From contig NZ_JANHDH010000005.1 of the NCBI RefSeq assembly GCF_026616195.1, forward strand, positions 1 through 64,000: a stretch of DNA of 64,000 bases, read 5' to 3'. The stretch is from Haloarchaeobius amylolyticus (GTDB lineage: Archaea; Halobacteriota; Halobacteria; Halobacteriales; Natrialbaceae). Of this stretch, positions 1-8,800 are shown one piece after another (within the stretch, counting starts at the first letter, position 1; each line of letters begins with the position of its first letter). The notes under the pieces are model-generated. The model ran no database searches and was not told the origin of the DNA. It saw only the letters and a list, made by a program, of their open reading frames with translations. A program made the translations under genes and the position numbers.

Positions 1-28
1 CGCGGTTCTGGTAACTTGTTCTCTTCTG

Positions 29-84
29 GCGCGCTCTCGCTCGCGCCCCAGGGGACGCGAGCGAAGGCGCAAGCGAGAGCGCGC
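29..84. repeat. GC-rich inverted repeat upstream of OB-fold gene
   Basis: Arms at 29-47 and 66-84 pair at 18 of 19 positions around an 18-base spacer, giving a very stable hairpin about 105 bases before the first gene. It may end transcription of a gene lying left of the window. A role as an operator cannot be excluded. Confidence 0.55.
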
Positions 85-189
85 GATGGATGAGTTGGTC
101 GTCGACGAGAGCCAGGGCTGGAGAGTCGTGGTGGTCGGGAAAAGACGCCGAGTGAGCGCCTTCTGCGGTAATTCGGATCAGAACTACCA

Positions 190-1011
190 ATGTATAATAG
201 CAACAAGCTCAGTGAAGAAGGTTCGGTTCCAGAACGATACAGAGACCCCACGGATGCGTACGTGGTTGAGGAGACGCCGACGCTCGAGGCGACTGTGGAA
301 CTGGAGATCCAAGCGAAGGTGGACTGCAATCACCCCGACGTGAACCCGGAAGCGATGACTCTCGAAGCAGAGGAACGGATGGTGGCGCGCGAGCTGGAGA
401 TAGGGCGAACGCGAGAACGGTTGGATCGGTCACAGGAGTCGACTCGTGAGGCGGAGTGTCGAACCGACGTAGAAGCGCAGGCAGCGACGCTGGAGGGCGT
501 CTGGGAGCCCCAACCCGACCCGAGAGAGAAGCTCAGTCGCGAAGAGCTGGGGAAGGTGAACGAGAAGGCGGCGAAGATTCACAGTCGCATCGAACACGGC
601 AGTTCTAGGGCAGCCATCGCCAGGCAGTTGGCAGAGCGCGTCGCAGACGGTGGGAGCGTCCTGAGCGCAATCATTGCCGTGAGTGAAGCCGAGCGTGACC
701 GGCCTGGTACCATCGTCCCCATCGCCAGTCTCAAAGACGTGCAGCGGCGCGAGGTGAGTATTCAGGGTCGTGTGAAAACGCTGTGGGAGCCTGCTCACCC
801 ATCGATTCAGCAAGTCGGGCTCATCGAGGACGAAACTGGAACGACGAAATTTACGTCCTGGGTCAGGAGCAACGCGAAAATGGTCGAAGAAGGTGAGCTC
901 GTTCGGATGCGGAACGTCGCGAAGAACTGGTATCAGGGGCGCGTCTCGGTGGCCGTGACGGGCTGGTCGCGGCTGATCTTCCCCGAGCGCGGCCGGTGGT
1001 GGGAACAGTAG
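190..1011 (+). CDS. OB-fold (RPA-like) DNA-binding protein, copy 1
   Basis: A 273-residue acidic protein. Residues about 60-105 are rich in E, R and A, consistent with a coiled or disordered stretch. The C-terminal 150 residues look like a single OB fold: a strand ending EVSIQGRV, then QVGLIEDETG, then a tail with FPERGRWWE. This resembles single-stranded DNA-binding proteins common on haloarchaeal plasmids, so a role in plasmid replication or repair is likely but inferred. A close paralogue, frameshifted in its N-terminal half, lies at 15289-15801. The stop is followed by a T-rich tract (1027-1038) and a 41-base flank repeated after the second copy. The ATG at 190 gives the full coiled region. 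Function beyond DNA binding is unknown. Confidence 0.8.
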   Translation: MYNSNKLSEEGSVPERYRDPTDAYVVEETPTLEATVELEIQAKVDCNHPDVNPEAMTLEAEERMVARELEIGRTRERLDRSQESTREAECRTDVEAQAATLEGVWEPQPDPREKLSREELGKVNEKAAKIHSRIEHGSSRAAIARQLAERVADGGSVLSAIIAVSEAERDRPGTIVPIASLKDVQRREVSIQGRVKTLWEPAHPSIQQVGLIEDETGTTKFTSWVRSNAKMVEEGELVRMRNVAKNWYQGRVSVAVTGWSRLIFPERGRWWEQ

Positions 1012-1073
1012 TCGACGCCGGCGGTCCTTTCTTTTTCGTCGACTCCACCACCCAACACCCACCTCCCCACCCA

Positions 1074-1114
1074 CCGCTCCGTGCTCGCTGCGCTGCGCGC
1101 GCAGCCACGACCTT
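1074..1114. repeat. 3' flank direct repeat, copy 1 (contains 14-bp palindrome)
   Basis: These 41 bases recur at 15866-15906 with one difference. Both copies lie just downstream of an OB-fold gene and just before an AT-richer cargo gene. The perfect palindrome GCTGCGCGCGCAGC sits at 1092-1105. A T-rich tract precedes it at 1027-1038, so the unit may include a terminator. Confidence 0.7.
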
Positions 1115-1177
1115 CATTGATGAAGTTACCGAACGCTTACAACTAAGAGAGGTGTGGCTAATAAACAACATCTGACT

Positions 1178-2617
1178 ATGACCTCTGCTTGGCAATCAAA
1201 AATCCGTTCCGTGCTGTGGTTCTCTTTCCTGAGCCTTTGCATTATAGCGTCTCTCTCAATTCTCTCAGCTCCCGTATTTTCTACAGGACAAAGTCAAATT
1301 GAAGAAAAATATCCAGTCCAGACCGCTCCAGAGAAATGCATCTCATCCAGTGGGTCACCACTGCCAGCTGACCGGAGTTTCACTGCTAGTCAATACGGCT
1401 CATCTTCGGATTTCCCAATCACTGCTTCTGTTTCGAGGATTGAATCGAATGCGTCCCTCTTCAGAATCAATTACTCCATCAGCCCGTCCTACGATGGAAA
1501 CTTACAATTAAAACCATTGAAAGGTGCGGCTCCAGTCGAAAACCACGGTTTCGTAAAGGGCTCATTTGGATCAGGATACATCTGGAACAAGTCGACTCGC
1601 ACACCATCACTCGTTTTCGAGCTAGTCTCATTTGAAGACGGTCTCGAATACCCTCGAGGAGAGAACTGGATGATCGGCCCCTCGCTGCAGCATACAGGAA
1701 ACGTAACACTCCAGATGAACCCAAACGGTTCGATTGGCCCCGACTTCATGTACATCGGAGATTACTCTACTGAAATAAAGAAGGTGGGATGCCAGAAACT
1801 ACTCTTAGTTGTCCCCGACCCTTTGAAACCTGAGCTGAGTGTCTCGAAATCCAGAATCGTGAATACCGTCGCTGAGTCTTCTAGACGGTTGAATGTTGGT
1901 GCTGCACGTAACGTCGTCCGAATGTATGCGGTTGAAGGAAGTTTAGGTCAGTATGGGAATAATGAACCTAGCGGGTATACAACCACATCTGGAAATTTCC
2001 TTGCAACAGCATCTCAAGGCTTCGATCGCGCAGATAACGTCTGGATTCACGAGTACGTACATACTCGTCAAGATTATATTGCCATATCAGGCTCCCAGTG
2101 GACTGTCGAGGGAACAGCAACGTATCTTACCGCTCGACTGGCGGTAGAACAGGGTCTTGCTACGCCCAGGCAGTACGATTCGGTACTCGCACGTTCTGAA
2201 GTTTTACCGAACGGGACCAGTCTCAATGAAAATCATCAGCGGACAAAGTACGCTTATTTCTGGGGTGCCAGCACGCTTTCCTCGCTGGAACATGAATTGG
2301 ACGAATCAAATGCAACAATAGAAGACCTGCTACGGTTCATGAACCGTCAAGCCACAGTACAACAACCAATGTTGGACGACTGGTCCAAAGAAAGGACAAA
2401 TAAGAATTACAGCCTGCACACTGTGGTCTTCTCCGGAAAGTCGCCGGAACCTCGGTATCTACTAGGGCCATCATGGTTGCCACCTGAAGCCAGAATCGTT
2501 ATACCTCTATTCGCAACTTTGCCTTTGAGAATCTTCTCACTGGCTCTATTGATTATCAGTCTCTACCGACTCAATGAAGGCTACGTCGGTATCTCTCTAG
2601 AAGATATTCAAGACTGA
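1178..2617 (+). CDS. Membrane-anchored secreted gluzincin-type metalloprotease
   Basis: A 479-residue protein with an N-terminal hydrophobic segment (residues about 10-35, signal or anchor) and a C-terminal membrane segment (about 440-462), so most of it should face outside. The zinc protease signature HEYVH is at residues 291-295, followed by WTVEG with a candidate third ligand at Glu311. The layout resembles the peptidase MA-like family. Several Asn-X-Ser/Thr sites could be glycosylated. The GTG at 1154 is also in frame, but ATG 1178 places the hydrophobic segment normally. It stands alone, is AT-richer than its neighbours, and lies right after the 41-base flank repeat, which suggests acquired cargo. 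The substrate is unknown. Confidence 0.75.
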   Translation: MTSAWQSKIRSVLWFSFLSLCIIASLSILSAPVFSTGQSQIEEKYPVQTAPEKCISSSGSPLPADRSFTASQYGSSSDFPITASVSRIESNASLFRINYSISPSYDGNLQLKPLKGAAPVENHGFVKGSFGSGYIWNKSTRTPSLVFELVSFEDGLEYPRGENWMIGPSLQHTGNVTLQMNPNGSIGPDFMYIGDYSTEIKKVGCQKLLLVVPDPLKPELSVSKSRIVNTVAESSRRLNVGAARNVVRMYAVEGSLGQYGNNEPSGYTTTSGNFLATASQGFDRADNVWIHEYVHTRQDYIAISGSQWTVEGTATYLTARLAVEQGLATPRQYDSVLARSEVLPNGTSLNENHQRTKYAYFWGASTLSSLEHELDESNATIEDLLRFMNRQATVQQPMLDDWSKERTNKNYSLHTVVFSGKSPEPRYLLGPSWLPPEARIVIPLFATLPLRIFSLALLIISLYRLNEGYVGISLEDIQD

Positions 2618-2679
2618 ATCTAAATCCCCTAGTTCGTCATTTGACAACCTCCTCTGAAATTCGAGCCTTTCCCACAGCA

Positions 2680-2707
2680 TTTTATCGCTCCCTCAGGGGT
2701 GAGGGAG
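2680..2707 (+). promoter_or_regulatory. GC-rich leader element, copy a
   Basis: TTTTATCGC followed by CCCTCAGGGG and GAGGGAG. It is one of six related elements that precede core plasmid genes. The TTTTATC lies about 37 bases before the ATG and could be the TATA-like core. The C-run/G-run part can fold into a short hairpin in DNA or RNA. Confidence 0.6.
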
Positions 2708-2716
2708 AATCCTCAG

Positions 2717-2992
2717 ATGTCGACAGACACAGACCCAACTAACGACGAACAGAACAGACTTCCAGACGATTTCGAGACAACCGAGCACGTCACGCGAACC
2801 GACACGGGAGCATCAATCAAGCTCACGATGACCCGGGGGACGGGCACTCGGGACCAAGACCGACTCGAAGGGAAGGTGAAAGCACCGACTGTCGAGCAGG
2901 CGAAAGCAGACGTCGACGTGCTGTTCCCGAAACTGTGCCGCCTCGCTGAAGCCGCACGAGCGTTCGACCCGAGCATCGACACCAGCGAATAA
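2717..2992 (+). CDS. Small acidic haloarchaeal plasmid protein
   Basis: A 91-residue protein starting at ATG 2717, 10 bases after the leader element. The middle reads as a short beta region (ASIKLTMTRGTGTRDQDRLEGKVKA) and the end as an amphipathic helix. I recognise the type as a family recurrent on haloarchaeal plasmids but know no function for it. It is followed 17 bases later by another small gene on the same strand, probably co-transcribed. Confidence 0.65.
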   Translation: MSTDTDPTNDEQNRLPDDFETTEHVTRTDTGASIKLTMTRGTGTRDQDRLEGKVKAPTVEQAKADVDVLFPKLCRLAEAARAFDPSIDTSE

Positions 2993-3009
2993 GCATCCTC
3001 TCACGACCC

Positions 3010-3270
3010 ATGACACCACATCCATACGAATCCGACAGCCACGAACAGTTCGAACGACGCCAGCTCGCCCGAGACCGTGACCCTACCAGTGCACTCCAAA
3101 TCGCAGAGGAGGACGCCCGACACATCGTCACCGACCTCGTCGACGCCGGCATCGTCGCCCCCAATCCAGAAACGAAGCAGTTCAGACACCGTCCGACCGG
3201 AGAGGTATTCCGCTCTTGCATCTGTCTCGCGTACTTCCATCGCGGTTGGCTAGCCGGCGTCGACAGCTGA
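3010..3270 (+). CDS. Small protein with possible winged-helix fold
   Basis: An 86-residue protein. Residues about 28-70 (SALQIAEEDARHIVTDLVDAG, then a short beta hairpin) could form a winged helix. Two cysteines (CIC) lie near the end. It sits between the 91-residue gene and the ArdC-like gene on the same strand. The leader element for the next gene begins 4 bases after its stop. No family recognised with confidence. Confidence 0.55.
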   Translation: MTPHPYESDSHEQFERRQLARDRDPTSALQIAEEDARHIVTDLVDAGIVAPNPETKQFRHRPTGEVFRSCICLAYFHRGWLAGVDS

Positions 3271-3273
3271 GCC

Positions 3274-3302
3274 ATTTTATCTCCCCCTGGCGGGTGAGGG
3301 GG
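3274..3302 (+). promoter_or_regulatory. GC-rich leader element, copy b
   Basis: TTTTATCTCCCCCTGGCGGG then TGAGGGGG. The TTTTATC lies about 55 bases before the ATG of the ArdC-like gene. Confidence 0.6.
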
Positions 3303-3329
3303 ACTTCGAGTTCTCCTCGGAGACATTCG

Positions 3330-4313
3330 ATGTCGATAGAATCCTACCAGACAGAGGCTAGTGGCAACCGCACCAAAAACCAGGAGACCACCCACACGCA
3401 GTTCGACGACTCTGACACCCGTCGCGACGAGATGCACGGCTCACTCGAAGCGTGGGTCGAACAGTTTGCGGAGCTCTCAGACGAAGCCAGAGCAAGCGCA
3501 GAACTGCAGGAGTGGTTAGACGTCCAGTCGCACTTCCACGACTACTCCTACCGGAACACGCTGCTCATCAAGCACCAGTGTCCCGACGCGACGAAGGTCG
3601 CCGGATACAACACATGGCTGAACGAGTTCGACCGCCACGTCCAAGAGGGCGAATCCGCCATCTGGATCTGGGCACCCATCATCACGAGCAAGTGTCCCGG
3701 CTGTGGGAATTCACCGTCCTACCACGACAGTATCGACTGTGAGTACGACGAAACGCCGCCAGACGAGTGGAACGATGGTCTCGTCGGGTTCAAACCTGTT
3801 CCAGTGTTCGATGTCTCTCAGACAGACGGTGAACCACTCCCCGAACTCGAAACCGAATCACAGAGTGACGGGAGCGAAGAGGGACTCCTCGATGCACTCC
3901 TGAGTGCGGATTCGAGCCTCGGTGCCCGTGCGGCCATTGTCCCACCTGAAGACTGGGAACATGGAGGTGCTGCCGGCGTCTGTACTGAACGAAGTGCCTA
4001 CGACTGCTCGCTGCGCGTCGAGGTGAAAGACGACGAGAACGAAGCACAGGTCGCGAGTTTACTCGCCCACGAGTACGCACACGCACTCCTGCACTTCGAC
4101 GTGGAGGACCGGGAGGAACAAAAGAAACGCGAGGTCGAAGCTGAGAGCGTAGCCTACGTCGTCTCACAGCACTTCGGTCTGGATGCCTCGAACAGCGCGC
4201 TGTACGTTGCTGCTTGGGACGGTGATCCAGCCGAAGCGATTCGTGGACGTCTTCAGCGTATAGTACAGGCCGCTCGGGAGATTGTGAATACGGTCGAACG
4301 AAACATAGCCTGA
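3330..4313 (+). CDS. ArdC-like antirestriction protein with zincin domain
   Basis: A 327-residue protein in two parts. Residues about 35-180 match the pattern of the ArdC N-terminal single-strand-binding domain: a YSYRNTLLI-type helix, TKVAGYNTW, EGESAIWIWAPI, then VGFKPVPVFDVSQTDGEPLPEL. A zinc-ribbon-like pair, CPGC, is inserted. The C-terminal part has the metallopeptidase motif HEYAH at 247-251 and a later Glu272, as in ImmA/IrrE-type zincins. ArdC proteins protect incoming plasmid DNA from host restriction. That role fits a conjugative element but is inferred here. Start ATG 3330 follows leader copy b; longer in-frame starts run through the leader and the preceding gene. Confidence 0.8.
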   Translation: MSIESYQTEASGNRTKNQETTHTQFDDSDTRRDEMHGSLEAWVEQFAELSDEARASAELQEWLDVQSHFHDYSYRNTLLIKHQCPDATKVAGYNTWLNEFDRHVQEGESAIWIWAPIITSKCPGCGNSPSYHDSIDCEYDETPPDEWNDGLVGFKPVPVFDVSQTDGEPLPELETESQSDGSEEGLLDALLSADSSLGARAAIVPPEDWEHGGAAGVCTERSAYDCSLRVEVKDDENEAQVASLLAHEYAHALLHFDVEDREEQKKREVEAESVAYVVSQHFGLDASNSALYVAAWDGDPAEAIRGRLQRIVQAAREIVNTVERNIA

Positions 4314-4370
4314 ATCAGTAGGGGATAGCTCTATTGGACTCGAACGAATATAGGAGGACGAATTGGACCC

Positions 4371-4592
4371 ATGCAAGGCGAATCAACGCCGATACCCCCC
4401 TTCGCCGAGGACTGTCTCGATGTCCTTTCCGGGACTATCTCCCCGCCTGAGCCGGGCATCGACGAAGCAAGCGCGAAAGACGCGCTCATGAACGAAGGCT
4501 TCACACGAGCCAATGCTCGCGAGGCGCTCGAAGTACTGGAGATGCGTGGGTACATCTATCGCGTCAACTCCGAGATTCGAGTTACAGACTAA
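4371..4592 (+). CDS. Small winged-helix-like protein
   Basis: A 73-residue protein. The pattern AKDALMNEGFTRANAREALEVLEMRGYIYRV looks like helix, recognition helix and beta wing. A purine-rich GGAGG lies at 4353-4357, 13 bases before the ATG. It is probably a DNA-binding regulator; target unknown. Confidence 0.6.
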   Translation: MQGESTPIPPFAEDCLDVLSGTISPPEPGIDEASAKDALMNEGFTRANAREALEVLEMRGYIYRVNSEIRVTD

Positions 4593-4728
4593 GAAACTCA
4601 TTTTCGGGACCTAATCTGACTGTCCTCTTCCGCACACAGTACCGACTATGTCGTCGATACGGGCACCTCAGCTTCGAGACTCAAAGAGTGAGCCATCTTT
4701 TAAATACCAGACCGACTCCAACCAAATT

Positions 4729-4926
4729 ATGACAGGCAAATCGTGGTACAACGCTGACCTTGACCTAGCTGACCTCGTCGATGGACTCGATGAGGAATAC
4801 GTGGTTGCACGCATCAAAGTTCAAAAAGATATCTCAGATGAAGAACGCCAGATCCTGGCATCCCATTTCCGTGGACTCGCTGCATCACTATCTGAAAGAA
4901 CCCACCAAGAAAGACGTGGTCACTAA
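4729..4926 (+). CDS. Small hypothetical protein
   Basis: The reading frame is open from 4648, but a clear TATA box (TTTTAAAT, 4698-4705) lies about 25-30 bases before ATG 4729. The start is therefore set there, giving a 65-residue, nearly leaderless product. It begins MTGKSWYNADLDLADLVDGL and has a C-terminal helix. No family recognised. Confidence 0.5.
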   Translation: MTGKSWYNADLDLADLVDGLDEEYVVARIKVQKDISDEERQILASHFRGLAASLSERTHQERRGH

Positions 4927-4951
4927 GACCGTCCACACGCGGTAGTTCCCG

Positions 4952-5581
4952 TTATCGTATATCCGCTGGTGTCCACGAAGGGTCAGTCGACAGATACTGA
5001 TCGACTATATCTACGGGCTCGCTAGCCTCTATTTCATACTTAGTGATAGAATCTCCGTCGGGAATGTCCATCTCATAGTAGTCAGCTTCCAGTTGGATGG
5101 ATTCGCCTGTTTCAGTCTCTTCGATGGTCAACGTACACGGTTTGGGAGCTGGACCAATTCCCTCTTCTAAGTTTGCAGATGCGAGCAAGTATCTAATCTT
5201 ACCATCGTCTCCATCCTCACGTCGGATGCTTAGGTATCCAGGGAGGTATTTGATTGTGTCTTCATCTTGGTCTGCTGTTATTTTTAGCACACTGCCCGGT
5301 GGTGCAGTCAAACTAATAATCCTTCTGGCAGGTATAGCCCTGATTCCTGTCACGGAAAAACAGAGATACGCAAGAGATTCGAAGTCTGACAGTGCCCCGA
5401 CTTTATACACTAGTGTTTGAATTATCATAGACACAGTCAGGTTTCGTCTTAGCCGTGTCCCTAAGGAGATATGCCGAAAAAATACTAGAGTAACCTCCGC
5501 AGACCCCAGTTCAAACAGTGGGATGGTGGAGTCAACCGAATGGAATAGATGCGGACTTGAGTTCACCCACCATGTGGCCAC
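4952..5581 (-). CDS. Hypothetical protein paired with Tat lipoprotein
   Basis: About 209 residues. The first 80 are hydrophobic in patches and the remainder looks beta-rich (PPGSVLKITAD..., YLPGYLSIRRED..., KPCTLTIEE). Its start overlaps the 3' end of the upstream lipoprotein gene by 19 bases, so translational coupling or a somewhat later start is possible. It is AT-rich compared with the core genes. No recognised family. Being in a two-gene operon with an exported lipoprotein, it may be a partner or immunity-type protein, but this is only a guess. Confidence 0.5.
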   Translation of the reverse strand: MATWWVNSSPHLFHSVDSTIPLFELGSAEVTLVFFRHISLGTRLRRNLTVSMIIQTLVYKVGALSDFESLAYLCFSVTGIRAIPARRIISLTAPPGSVLKITADQDEDTIKYLPGYLSIRREDGDDGKIRYLLASANLEEGIGPAPKPCTLTIEETETGESIQLEADYYEMDIPDGDSITKYEIEASEPVDIVDQYLSTDPSWTPADIR

Positions 5582-6984
5582 TCTGAGAGAATCTGATTAC
5601 ACTCAGGGGAATCTACGATATCATCCAATTGCATGTAATCGGCGATACCGTCTTCGTTGAGAAGTTGATACTGCCGAATCCACCGGACTATCTTTGAGTC
5701 GGAAAACCAATATCCTGCGTTGGAGCTATAGTACTCAATCACCCTCTTCGATTTACTCCTGAGATATTCCTTCAATGTCGGAGCCACTTGCTCTAGGAGG
5801 GCATAAACGCCATTGATGATTAAGAGGTAAAGCCTCTTTCCACCGACTTTTCTTATATAGCCTAGTAAGAATTCATCAAGTGCAGACACGATAGTTGAGG
5901 AAACACGGGCCACAACTCCATAGCTGAGTAATGCGATATCTGCTACCAAGAAACCTAATGAGATTATGAAAGACTCCATCAGAGTGGTTGCTTTCTCGCT
6001 TTCTAAATTCCCTTTATTTAATTCCTGTACACGGCAAGCGTTCGAACAAACAGAGACAAGAGAACCTAGGATAGGAGCATAACTAGCTGTCCACCGAGAA
6101 GCAGATCGGAGCATCTGATCCAGATTCTCTGGTATCTCTACATCATAGATAGAAAGAGCGGACATAACCCTATTTGTGACATTGGCTATCCTCGAGGCTT
6201 CAGAAGACAGTTCAGTAGTTGTTTTCGTACTTATTGCCCCGACACCTGAAAGGCCACAGATTGTTCCTGCCAACTGATGAAGCTCCCTTTTCGGTTCTGC
6301 TGCCTCCAACATCTGCTTGTAGAGGTTATTCATGTTCTCGGCAGCTCGTCTTTCTGCCCTTGCATATTCGTCACTGAGTATTCTAAGGTGGACATCGGCC
6401 GAAAGAGAAGTATATTTTTGACCCACTTGTTCCGGGTTCCAGATATTTGAGGCATCAAATATTAACTTGAAATCTTGTTTGGGGATTAGCAAGCGTTTAT
6501 ACTGAACTCCTTCATCAACTGCCGAGCTTGCAACTTGATTAGAATCTATACTTTGATACCCGTCACTGATGTCCTTACACCGGTCGAGCGCCTCAAGACA
6601 TCCCTTTTCGTTTTTTACATAGGTTCGATAAGATTCGTAATCGTAATCCGATATCATTCTAATGTCAAGAGGGATGTCCTCACGAGAAGCGCTGGTCACG
6701 TCCACTTCATATTCCAGTACTAAGCATTCTGATGCGATTTCTCGATCTAAAGTGGAGAATGAAACCGGAAAATAAGGGGTGTCAGAGTTGAGTTCGAGGT
6801 GGCCATGTCGTTCCAGTTCTACGACTTCACGCTTCGCACTAGGGAACGACGTCTGAGAACTTGATGATGAAATATCTTGGAGTTCGGCTTTCTGGCCGCC
6901 TACCCTCTCTCTTGAACAGCCAGAAAGCAGAGGGCTGGATGCAGCTAAGGTTGAGAGGAAAGCTCTCCTCTTGTAGGAAGTCAT
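5563..6984 (-). CDS. Tat-exported lipoprotein with helical C-terminal domain
   Basis: A 473-residue protein beginning with a twin-arginine signal and lipobox (KRRAFLSTLAASSPLLSGC), so it should be exported folded and lipid-anchored. Residues about 60-210 appear beta-rich. The C-terminal half is helical with hydrophobic stretches (GFLVADIALLSYGVVARVSS). That half shares a pattern with the end of the TSP3-repeat protein at 8801-10654: an RW/Y-T...Y-P-I-L/V-G-S segment, then a Cys-containing helix, then DIAL..GV. The two may be distantly related. AT-rich cargo between core genes. Function unknown. Confidence 0.65.
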   Translation of the reverse strand: MTSYKRRAFLSTLAASSPLLSGCSRERVGGQKAELQDISSSSSQTSFPSAKREVVELERHGHLELNSDTPYFPVSFSTLDREIASECLVLEYEVDVTSASREDIPLDIRMISDYDYESYRTYVKNEKGCLEALDRCKDISDGYQSIDSNQVASSAVDEGVQYKRLLIPKQDFKLIFDASNIWNPEQVGQKYTSLSADVHLRILSDEYARAERRAAENMNNLYKQMLEAAEPKRELHQLAGTICGLSGVGAISTKTTTELSSEASRIANVTNRVMSALSIYDVEIPENLDQMLRSASRWTASYAPILGSLVSVCSNACRVQELNKGNLESEKATTLMESFIISLGFLVADIALLSYGVVARVSSTIVSALDEFLLGYIRKVGGKRLYLLIINGVYALLEQVAPTLKEYLRSKSKRVIEYYSSNAGYWFSDSKIVRWIRQYQLLNEDGIADYMQLDDIVDSPECNQILSEWPHGG

Positions 6985-7438
6985 AATCCCACCGTCATTT
7001 CCAATATTGTTATTTCTTTTGGGTAGTAAAACCTCACTGGGTACGTCCCAAATCAGCGGCTCATTCTACCATCTCATGGGAGGGGATCAGTACCATGTTC
7101 GGACAATTTCTTCACTGTAAAGAAACCACCTGGAGAAGGCGGTCGAAGGTCACAAGTCCAAGGGTCAATGAGTTGGTCGTAGTACGCCTTCCCGGCATAG
7201 AATACCAGAGTCGTATTGATTCTGCTCAGCGTAAGTTCGCATCTTCGTGAAGTAGTCAAAGATGTAGAGGTCCTTCGGTTGAGCAGGCTCGTCTCGTTTC
7301 GACTTGCCACAGCTCACGAGGGCGATCTCTCGATGGGAATCCTAGACCATGCATCTGTGCTCTACATCTCGATAGTAAGTTCTTCTGCGTCTCCAAGCAA
7401 TCCTCAATCGAGACAATCGAGTACTATTGCTGACCAGG
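6985..7438. other. Region without a convincing gene
   Basis: Short open frames exist on both strands (7074-7310 minus, 7216-7458 plus) but they overlap each other and lack promoter signals or family resemblance. The minus-strand frame ends with a stretch (FYAGKAYYDQLI) that could be a remnant of a decayed gene. Otherwise I see only the repeat and leader that follow. Confidence 0.4.
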
Positions 7439-7480
7439 TTAACCAACAAATTCGATAGGTCTGGCTTCTCCGTTGGTTAA
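7439..7480. repeat. TTAACCAAC inverted repeat, copy 1
   Basis: Perfect 9-base arms TTAACCAAC and GTTGGTTAA separated by 24 bases. One of six in the window. It lies 37 bases before the leader element of tfb, a position suited to an upstream regulator site. Confidence 0.75.
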
Positions 7481-7516
7481 TTCAAAGGTGCTTCTGGTAC
7501 CCAACTCCCGCACGGT

Positions 7517-7545
7517 ATTTTTTCGCCCCCTGAAGGGTGCGGGGC
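7517..7545 (+). promoter_or_regulatory. GC-rich leader element, copy c
   Basis: ATTTTTTCGCCCCCTGAAGG then GTGCGGGGC, about 67 bases before the tfb start codon. Same family as the elements at 2680, 3274, 14045, 20090 and 20875. Confidence 0.6.
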
Positions 7546-7583
7546 GTTCCTAAAGAGTGCCCTGCGGAGCAGTGATTTCGACA

Positions 7584-8510
7584 ATGGCGAGTAGACACAT
7601 CTACGCGAGTGGCTTCGACGAAAACAAACGACTTCCGATCAACCTGCCGTGTCCCGAGTGCAACGGTGACCTCGAACGTGAGGAGCGACAAACCTACTGC
7701 ATCGAGTGCGGGCTTGTGGTTCGAGAGTACAACATCGACCATGGACCAGACTGGTACGACGGCCAGGGTCAAGAGTCGAACAAACACGTTGGCTCACCGT
7801 TGACGCCCGCCAGACATGACAAGGGACTCTCCTCGGAAATCGGGGAACGACGAGACGGGATGGGCAACCGACTTCCCGGGCGGACGAGGCGGCGCTTCAG
7901 CAGACTCAGGCGGTACCACAGCCAGGCCCGCCAGCCGACGAAGCGGTCACGAAACACGCTTCGAGGGCTTGTCGACGTGCGGCGGATTACGAGCGCACTT
8001 GAACTTCCGACAAGCGTCCGTGACCGGGCTGCCTCCCTGTTCCGCGAGTCGCAGTCCCGAGGGCTCCTGCCAGGACGCTCAGTCCACTCCTTCACCGCAG
8101 GGAGTGTGTACGCCGCGTGTCGGTGCTTCGACCTCCCACGGACGCTGGAGGAAGTCGAGAGCGTCGCTCGCTGTGACCGCTCTGCCCTCCGGAACGCCTA
8201 CCGCGTCATGAACGTCGAGTTGGGACTGGAAGTGACTCCCCCATCACCCGGTGCATTCATCCCGAAGTTAGCCTCCAGATTCGATGTCTCGGATTCAACC
8301 AGGCAGCAGGCAATCACACTCGCACGGCGACTCGAATCTGACGGAAAGGCAGTCGGGAAGCAACCCGTAGGAGTTGCAGCTGCGTGTCTCTACGAAGCCG
8401 GACAGCGAACTGGTGAGAGACTTCTGCAGAAAGAACTCGCGAGCGAAGCAGCTGTGTCAACCCCGACGATTCGAAGCAGACGAAACGAGATAGGAGAACT
8501 AGCTGATTGA
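7584..8510 (+). CDS. tfb: Transcription initiation factor TFB
   Basis: A 309-residue TFIIB homologue. The N-terminal zinc ribbon has cysteines at residues 23, 26, 39 and 42 (CPEC...CIEC), followed by the ECGLVV and DHGPDW segments typical of haloarchaeal TFB. Two cyclin-like repeats follow (about 110-200 and 210-300), the first containing AGSVYAACR and the second VGVAAACLYEAG. TFB recruits RNA polymerase to TATA/BRE promoters. Haloarchaea carry many TFB copies, and plasmid copies may direct plasmid-specific promoters. ATG 7584 gives the conserved MASRHIY start. A degraded relative lies at 20146-20705. Confidence 0.92.
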   Translation: MASRHIYASGFDENKRLPINLPCPECNGDLEREERQTYCIECGLVVREYNIDHGPDWYDGQGQESNKHVGSPLTPARHDKGLSSEIGERRDGMGNRLPGRTRRRFSRLRRYHSQARQPTKRSRNTLRGLVDVRRITSALELPTSVRDRAASLFRESQSRGLLPGRSVHSFTAGSVYAACRCFDLPRTLEEVESVARCDRSALRNAYRVMNVELGLEVTPPSPGAFIPKLASRFDVSDSTRQQAITLARRLESDGKAVGKQPVGVAAACLYEAGQRTGERLLQKELASEAAVSTPTIRSRRNEIGELAD

Positions 8511-8800
8511 ATACCAGTTGGAGTAGGGGAGGATGGTGGATAACCGATTCCTTAGGAGAAGCCGTTTACTTCCACAGGATGCTGCCTCATTTTGAAGTTC
8601 CTATCCAGAAACACCAGATCAGGAACAACTGGTTAGTGGGACAAGTCGATTAGAAAGAGTGGTTAGCTCTACAACATCCGACGACCGAGAAACTCGAATC
8701 AGGTACCAGTGTTCCTCGTGAAGCAGTCCAAGTAACCTTTAATGGAGATCCAGATTGTCGTATTTCTCGTCATATTTATGTTCCACCAATAAACAGTAGT

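Noticed and set aside
7074-7310. 78-codon minus-strand frame before tfb
   Set aside because: Possible gene remnant but too short and unsupported to list as a gene.
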